DNA of 64,000 nucleotides, taken from the NCBI GenBank assembly GCA_011800155.1, contig CM022378.1, positions 806,001 to 870,000 on the forward strand, given 5' to 3'. Origin of the DNA: Flammulina velutipes (taxonomy: Eukaryota > Basidiomycota > Agaricomycetes > Agaricales > Physalacriaceae). Of this stretch, positions 59,579-64,000 are shown one piece after another (positions within the stretch are counted from its first letter, which is position 1; each line of letters begins with the position of its first letter). A program made the position numbers and the translations under genes. The notes beneath the pieces were generated by a model. It was given only the letters and a program-made list of their open reading frames with translations. It was not told the DNA's origin and did not search any database.

Positions 59579-60227
59579 CTTACTCCCTCTCTATTTCCGT
59601 ATCTCGTGCATAGACAAGAAACGAATCGTAGAGACTGTTGTTCCACTGTACGACGCATAGACAACGCTTGATGCTTGAAATCTTATGACCTGTCTGTAAT
59701 AAACTAAATTCGAGCTGACTCAAAAACTTTCAGTCGTGGTTCGTTTTCATCGATCTTGTTCAAGCTTCAAGATTCACAGTTCTTGCCTTCTTCCCTCCAT
59801 GTCTCGTATCTCTTAGCCGCCATCAGATATTCTCATCTGTATCCTGATGCTACCAATATCCGTCCTATCTGTACACTGAATGAACAAATCGCTTTTGAAG
59901 ACATTTAGGTCACTATAAGCCAATGTCGGGATCAAGACAGCTCCAGACGCTCTAACGTGAGGGCCCGTGAACATGATCTTCGTCGGAATTGCAACATTCA
60001 TGGTCACGCCCTTCTTTAACGCCTGTATATGGGACGTACGCTCCATCCTAGTCCAGTCAGATCATGGTTATCCAGTGGTGTTGACGAGGTGCGAGCTCAT
60101 ACTACTGCTACATAGTAAAGTCGAGCCACTCAATGTTGCCTCGCAGCCGCCATGCCGACACTCGCTCGATCGATTGACCCCCAACGAAGTAAGGGACCCC
60201 CCTTGCCTTCCATCGTCAACGATATAT
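59579..60227. other. Spacer between kinase copies 1 and 2
   Basis: No gene seen. A TATATAT stretch lies directly before the start codon of copy 2. Confidence 0.4.
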
Positions 60228-61720
60228 ATGCGCCTGCGTCTGAAAAAAATCCTTGAATATGGAGGCTTCAGTGAGTGAATTCCCTCGATTGTATGATTTC
60301 TTTAAGCATGCAAAGGTCGGGTGTATGTTGCTGAAGTTACAAGTGCATCATCTGTCAAGGTGGTCGCCGTCAAAAAACAACGCATTATGAACTACGTAAA
60401 GAATCCAATGACGAGACACGAGGCAGCCGCTTTCCTGCTACTGAAAGGTAACCTCCTACGTTGAATGTGGAGTCGTCGACGTGTCTTACGAATTGCGACC
60501 ATTTAAAGGACATCCTAGCACTCCTGAAGTATACGCTTGGGGAAGATCGCAATATTGGGAATACCTTGCCATGGAGCTGCTCGGCGACACCGTCACAAGT
60601 GTGGTGCTGGGATGGTCCCGGCCTTACTTCTATACGGAAAAGTCCAAGCCTCAGCCACAGACGAAGCAGTTAACTATGCGCAATCTAGTAGCTCTCACTG
60701 TGCAAATGGTTAATACTCTCCATGTGGTATAGGCCGTCAATTAATGTTTCTCTAGCTCGACGCCATCGAACACGTCCACTCGCACGACATCATCCACGGT
60801 GACATCAAACCAGGAAACTTTCTTTTCGGGATTGGACCTAACGCTGGACGTATATACCTCGTCGACTATGGTCTCTCCAGATACTACCAAGACCCGGTGA
60901 CCAAAGAACACGTCCTAGACGAGCCTCTGCCGTATTTCCTTGGGACAACGTATTACTCTAGCATCAAAGCTCATTTCCTCCACAGTACGCACATCAGTCT
61001 CGCGCTGGAATTGCTCACCAATATTCGCTAGGTCCGTCCCGCTGCGACGACATGGAGTCTCTCTCCTACACGGTCGCTAGACTTCTCCGTAATGAACTTC
61101 CCTGGAGTAAAATAGCAGGAAGCCAGGAAGCATGCACCGACAAGCAGAAGTGGTCAGGACCAGATCTATGTGCAGGATACCCTTCTGTCTTTGGCGATTT
61201 TATCGACTACACCCGTGACCTCAAATTCAGTGAATCGCCGGACTACGCACGCTGGAGAAACGCGTTTCTGGAGGTCGTTCCCGAACTACAACGCGATACT
61301 TGCGAGTACGATGCATCTGATACTAGCCCGCCTTACGTTGGCGCTTCTCTTTCGTTAACGCCCAACTCAACGGCATCCTCCCTCCCTCTCGCGCCCAAAT
61401 CAAACTCCCAGAATTCTCTTCCCTCCTCGGAATATGGTTGGATGCCAACTTCTAGTTGGCCGACTCCTACACAGGTCAAGGACGAATGGGTGTTTAGGAA
61501 CGAGGAGATGCTTGTTCGTGATGGAGTCGAACACATCTCCGAGCCTCCCAGCATGGATTCCCGATATTTACTCATGAGCCGCCTTCCTGAAGCCATGCAG
61601 AAGTACGACTCTGACTCGTCTTTCGTTGATGCAAGTTCTGTCTCCGAAGGCAACACCTCCCAGGAATGCGAAGCCCAGGTAGGTTGCGTCGCGTTAAAAC
61701 TTGAATCAGTGGCAATATAG
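60228..61720 (+). CDS. CK1-like protein kinase, tandem copy 2
   Basis: Five exons (60228-60270, 60316-60447, 60509-60708, 60756-60984, 61032-61720) at the same positions as in copy 1 give 430 residues. The Gly-loop is GGFSRVYVAE, the lysine is in VVAVKKQR, the catalytic loop is HGDIKPGNFLFG (HRD with Arg to Gly), and DYGLSRYYQDPVT follows. The tail shares YDASDTSPPYVG, LPLAPKSN, WMPTSSWP and GVEHISEPPSMD with copies 1 and 3. All active-site residues except the HRD arginine are present. Exon 3 differs most from copy 1, in the segment between LLGDTV and the start of LTMRNLVAL. Confidence 0.85.
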
Positions 61721-62204
61721 AGGTCTTCAACTCATTGATAGACTGTAAGCAAACGATGTATGCCAGTACGTACTCTTTATACTATGTCTTACTACAGGCA
61801 ACCGAGGTACCCATGCCCACAGTGGGCCCGTAAAGAATATTCCTTTACACTCTCCGTGTTATACGTTCTAGGTATCATGAACATGTACAAATTCAATTCT
61901 GGAGCGAACGTAGGCTCGAATCTCATGGGATCCTACAGCAATTTTTTTTTAAAGCGAGGGGTGCAGCCTTTCCGCGTACTGGTGCATCAAGCACATCCTC
62001 TCAACAGGACAAGCCTTTCATATGTACGTAGACACATCTCAAATTTCTCTTCACGGTCAATGAGTTGAGGGCCGAGGCCTTGAGGGTGGGCTTGGCAAAA
62101 ACACTCTAAATATTGATCGACCAACGATGACGAAGAAATTAATAATGGTACAGCCTCCAGGGCCGCATTTGTTCCGTCGTTCAACGTTCAACGTCAACAC
62201 CGAC
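61721..62204. other. Spacer between kinase copies 2 and 3
   Basis: No gene seen. A run of nine T occurs near 61943. Confidence 0.4.
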
Positions 62205-63380
62205 ATGCGTCTGCATTTGAGTAAAATCATCGAACATGGAGGCTTCAGTGAGCGGGTTTCCTCAGCCGTATATCATCCATAACAATGCAACAGGTCGGGT
62301 GTATGCTGCCGATGTCACAAGCCCGGAATCGTCTGTCAGAGTAGTCGCCGTGAAAAAGCAACACATTACGAACCGGGTTCGTAATGTGTTGCTTTTTCAC
62401 GGTTCGTAATGTGTTGCTTTTTCACGGCGACTCACGCGATATCATACACGGTGACATCAAGCCAGGCAATTTTCTTTTCGGAATTGGCCCCAACGCTGGA
62501 CGTATCTACCTTGTTGACTACGGCCTTTCCAGATACTACCAAGACCCAGTGACCAAAGAGCATATTATAGACAAACCTCTGCCTTATTTCCTCGGGACAA
62601 CATATTACTCAAGTATCAGAGCTCATTTCCTCCATAGTATGCATGTGCACTCTCATATCGGATTCTCTCACCAATATCACTTCAGGTCCATCCCGCTGCG
62701 ATGACATGGAATCTCTCGCATTCACGATAGCCAGACTCCTTCGCGGCGAGCTTCCTTGGAGTAAGAACAGCGAAAGTCAGGAAGCATGCACCGACAAACA
62801 GAAGTGGTCAGGACCAGATCTGTGTGCGGGATACCCTTCTGTCTTTGGCAATTTTATCGACTACACCCGCGGCCTCGAATTCAACGAATCGCCAGACTAC
62901 GCACGCTGGAGAAACGCGTTTCTGGGCGTCGTTCCCGAACTACGACGCCATACTTGCAATTACGACGCATCTGATACTAGCCCGCCTTTCGTTGGTAGTT
63001 CGCTTTCGTCAACGCCCAACTCGACGCCATCCTCTCTCCCTCTGGCACCCAAATCCAAGTCACAGTACAGCAACGATTCAATTCCATCATCAGATCACGA
63101 CTGGATGCCCACTTCTAGTTGGCCGACTCCTACGCGGGTCAAGGATGACTTCGTTTTCAGAGACGAGGAGAGGCTTGTCCGCGAAGGAGTCGAACACATC
63201 TCCGACCCTCCTAGCATGGATCATCGATATATTCGTTTTCCTGAAGCTATGCAAACGTACATCATGGACTCGGATATCTTGGCTCCCGCTCAGGCAAGTT
63301 CTGTTGCCAACGCTGGTCGGGAGTCATGCGAGACCCAGCTAGAATGCGTGGCCACAAAACTTGGATCAATGGTGATATAG
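62205..63380 (+). pseudogene. CK1-like kinase, copy 3, broken by fold-back rearrangement
   Basis: The 5' exon (62205-62247, MRLHLSKIIEHGGF) and the start of exon 2 (from 62294, RVYAADVTSP.. to VAVKKQHITNRVRN) match copies 1 and 2. At about 62385 the homology stops. It resumes at 62432 inside exon 4 (SRDIIHGDIKPGNFLFG) and runs to the normal end, with the usual intron 62637-62685 and a stop at 63378-63380. The missing part holds the rest of exon 2, all of exon 3, the start of exon 4 and two introns, about 370 bases. In its place are two inverted copies of the preceding exon, and the N-terminal frame meets a TAA near 62408. No complete kinase can be made. Confidence 0.85.
62344..62431. repeat. 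Inverted repeat with a duplicated arm
   Basis: The 30 bases at 62344-62373 are repeated as an exact reverse complement at 62402-62431. A 26-base version of the same reverse complement lies at 62377-62402, so the right arm is a tandem pair with a 25-base period. A three-base spacer (CGG) at 62374-62376 separates left and right arms. The centre lies in a natural quasi-palindrome of the kinase gene. Confidence 0.95.
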
Positions 63381-63426
63381 AGCTCTGCACCGTGCACTAG
63401 AGTTTAACTTATTGTCTATGTACGAG

Positions 63427-63660
63427 TGTAATCACACTCACGGTGTGAATCACTTGAAGACCAGATAGACGCGTGGACAGTGTCGAAACGTTGAGGTTGG
63501 AGCACGCAGAGAGAAGTTTAGCGCGCGTTATGATAGAAAGAGGGGAAAAAGGAAGGAAGGCTAAACTACGTGTAGCGTAGTTTATAAATGAGTGATCGGG
63601 TCCGAATAGGAAAGCGTCCGAATGAGGAAACGTAAGTACGCGCGTGGCGCCGTGCTTACA
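63427..63660 (-). mobile_element. 3' LTR of a Ty3/gypsy retrotransposon
   Basis: On the minus strand the element's LTR starts TGTAAGCAC at 63660 and ends GTGATTACA at 63427, so the termini form a TGTAA/TTACA inverted repeat and the length is 234 bases. A TATA-like box (TTTATAAAC) lies near 63577-63587. A polypurine tract abuts its 5' side and the polyprotein stop is 68 bases away. The second LTR and the target duplication partner lie beyond the window. Confidence 0.8.
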
Positions 63661-63674
63661 CTCTCCCCCCACAA
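63661..63674 (-). other. Polypurine tract of the retrotransposon
   Basis: On the minus strand TGTGGGGGGAGAG sits directly before the LTR start, the expected place of the plus-strand primer of reverse transcription. Confidence 0.75.
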
Positions 63675-63728
63675 AAACCAGTCATCGTCTCGAGGTGTCA
63701 ACAGCGTGTAACGTAGAGCATAAATAAA

Positions 63729-64000
63729 TCACTGAAAGCAGGACTCAACGAGAGACCGCATGACAGGTCGGGGAAGCGAAAAATTAAAACCCAAAACCAC
63801 ACCTTTCCGCCAGTCCGTCGTTCCTGCAGTCGGCCGTATTGCGGCGAGCGGATCTTGCATAGCGTCGTCCAGGGCGACTGAATCCAGCAAATCTTGAGGA
63901 CCCTCGCCACCAGCGTGCACCCAATCATCCAGCACCGCGCAGTCTTTCAAGACGCTGTATGCTAACCACTCGTCGTCTCCCTCTCCGTAGCCCACCCAAC
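63729..64000 (-). CDS. C-terminal end of Ty3/gypsy polyprotein (chromodomain), partial
   Basis: The frame enters from the right edge and stops at 63729-63731. It reads WVGYGEGDDEWLAYSVLKDC followed by AVLDDWVHAGG, the second half of a chromodomain as found at the end of integrase in chromoviruses of the Ty3/gypsy group. It then runs into a non-conserved tail ending VMRSLVESCFQ. In mushrooms such elements are the commonest LTR retrotransposons; the chromodomain guides insertion to chromatin. Whether the element is intact cannot be judged from this piece. Its end lies next to the kinase pseudogene. Confidence 0.82.
   Translation of the reverse strand, partial: WVGYGEGDDEWLAYSVLKDCAVLDDWVHAGGEGPQDLLDSVALDDAMQDPLAAIRPTAGTTDWRKGVVLGFNFSLPRPVMRSLVESCFQ

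Noticed and set aside
62344..62431. CRISPR-like or terminator hairpin
   Set aside because: It is a single hairpin with one duplicated arm inside a eukaryotic kinase exon, and its sequence is that exon itself; no spacers or array exist.

Overview
The window reads as a chromosomal segment of a filamentous basidiomycete, almost certainly an Agaricomycete. Genes are compact and broken by many short introns of about 50-60 bases with GT-AG borders. They lie on both strands with short spacers. Several families typical of mushrooms are present: two seven-transmembrane orphan receptors, a CFEM protein, an adenylate-forming reductase, expanded CK1-like kinases and lineage-specific proteins of unknown function. 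Exon joins below were worked out by eye from splice signals and reading frame; outer coordinates of the spliced genes are more certain than the inner ones.

Left part (1-12 kb): an eight-exon basidiomycete orphan gene; a small secreted cysteine-rich protein lying between two copies of a duplicated segment; the UBR7/Mlo2 N-recognin gene, whose 3' end is the source of that duplication; a 143-residue orphan with a paralogue at 20.7-21.2 kb; a coiled-coil orphan; a nonsense-bearing lactonase fragment; a p24 cargo receptor head-to-head with the CCR4-NOT subunit CAF40; and a thioredoxin.

Middle (12-47 kb): a Sec14-like lipid transfer protein, a tandem orphan pair (the first copy frameshifted), COQ8, a 7TM protein, a methyltransferase, the second 143-residue orphan, an intact lactonase, an F-box-like protein, a DUF6534-type 7TM protein, WASP/Las17, ribosomal eL31, a CFEM GPI protein, a large CAMK-type kinase, TFIIH subunit TFB5 (64 residues, one 16-base exon), a tiny unknown protein, a carboxymuconolactone-decarboxylase/alpha-beta-hydrolase fusion, the autophagy kinase ATG1, a histidine acid phosphatase and the ArfGAP GLO3.

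Right part (47-64 kb): a 3-kb stretch with no convincing gene, the v-SNARE SNC1/VAMP (its start codon is split by an intron), a multi-exon adenylate-forming reductase (A-T-R), ribosomal eL24, glucosamine-6-phosphate acetyltransferase GNA1, and a tandem array of three CK1-like kinases. The third kinase is a pseudogene with an internal fold-back rearrangement. The window ends in the 3' end of a Ty3/gypsy chromovirus (chromodomain, polypurine tract, 234-bp LTR) on the minus strand.

Most genes are housekeeping and not linked in one pathway. SNC1, GLO3, p24, Sec14-like and Las17 all serve membrane traffic or actin, but they are scattered and I read no cluster into this. The most unusual structures are the fold-back pseudogene in the CK1 array, introns placed inside or directly after start codons in three genes, and the decarboxylase-hydrolase fusion.
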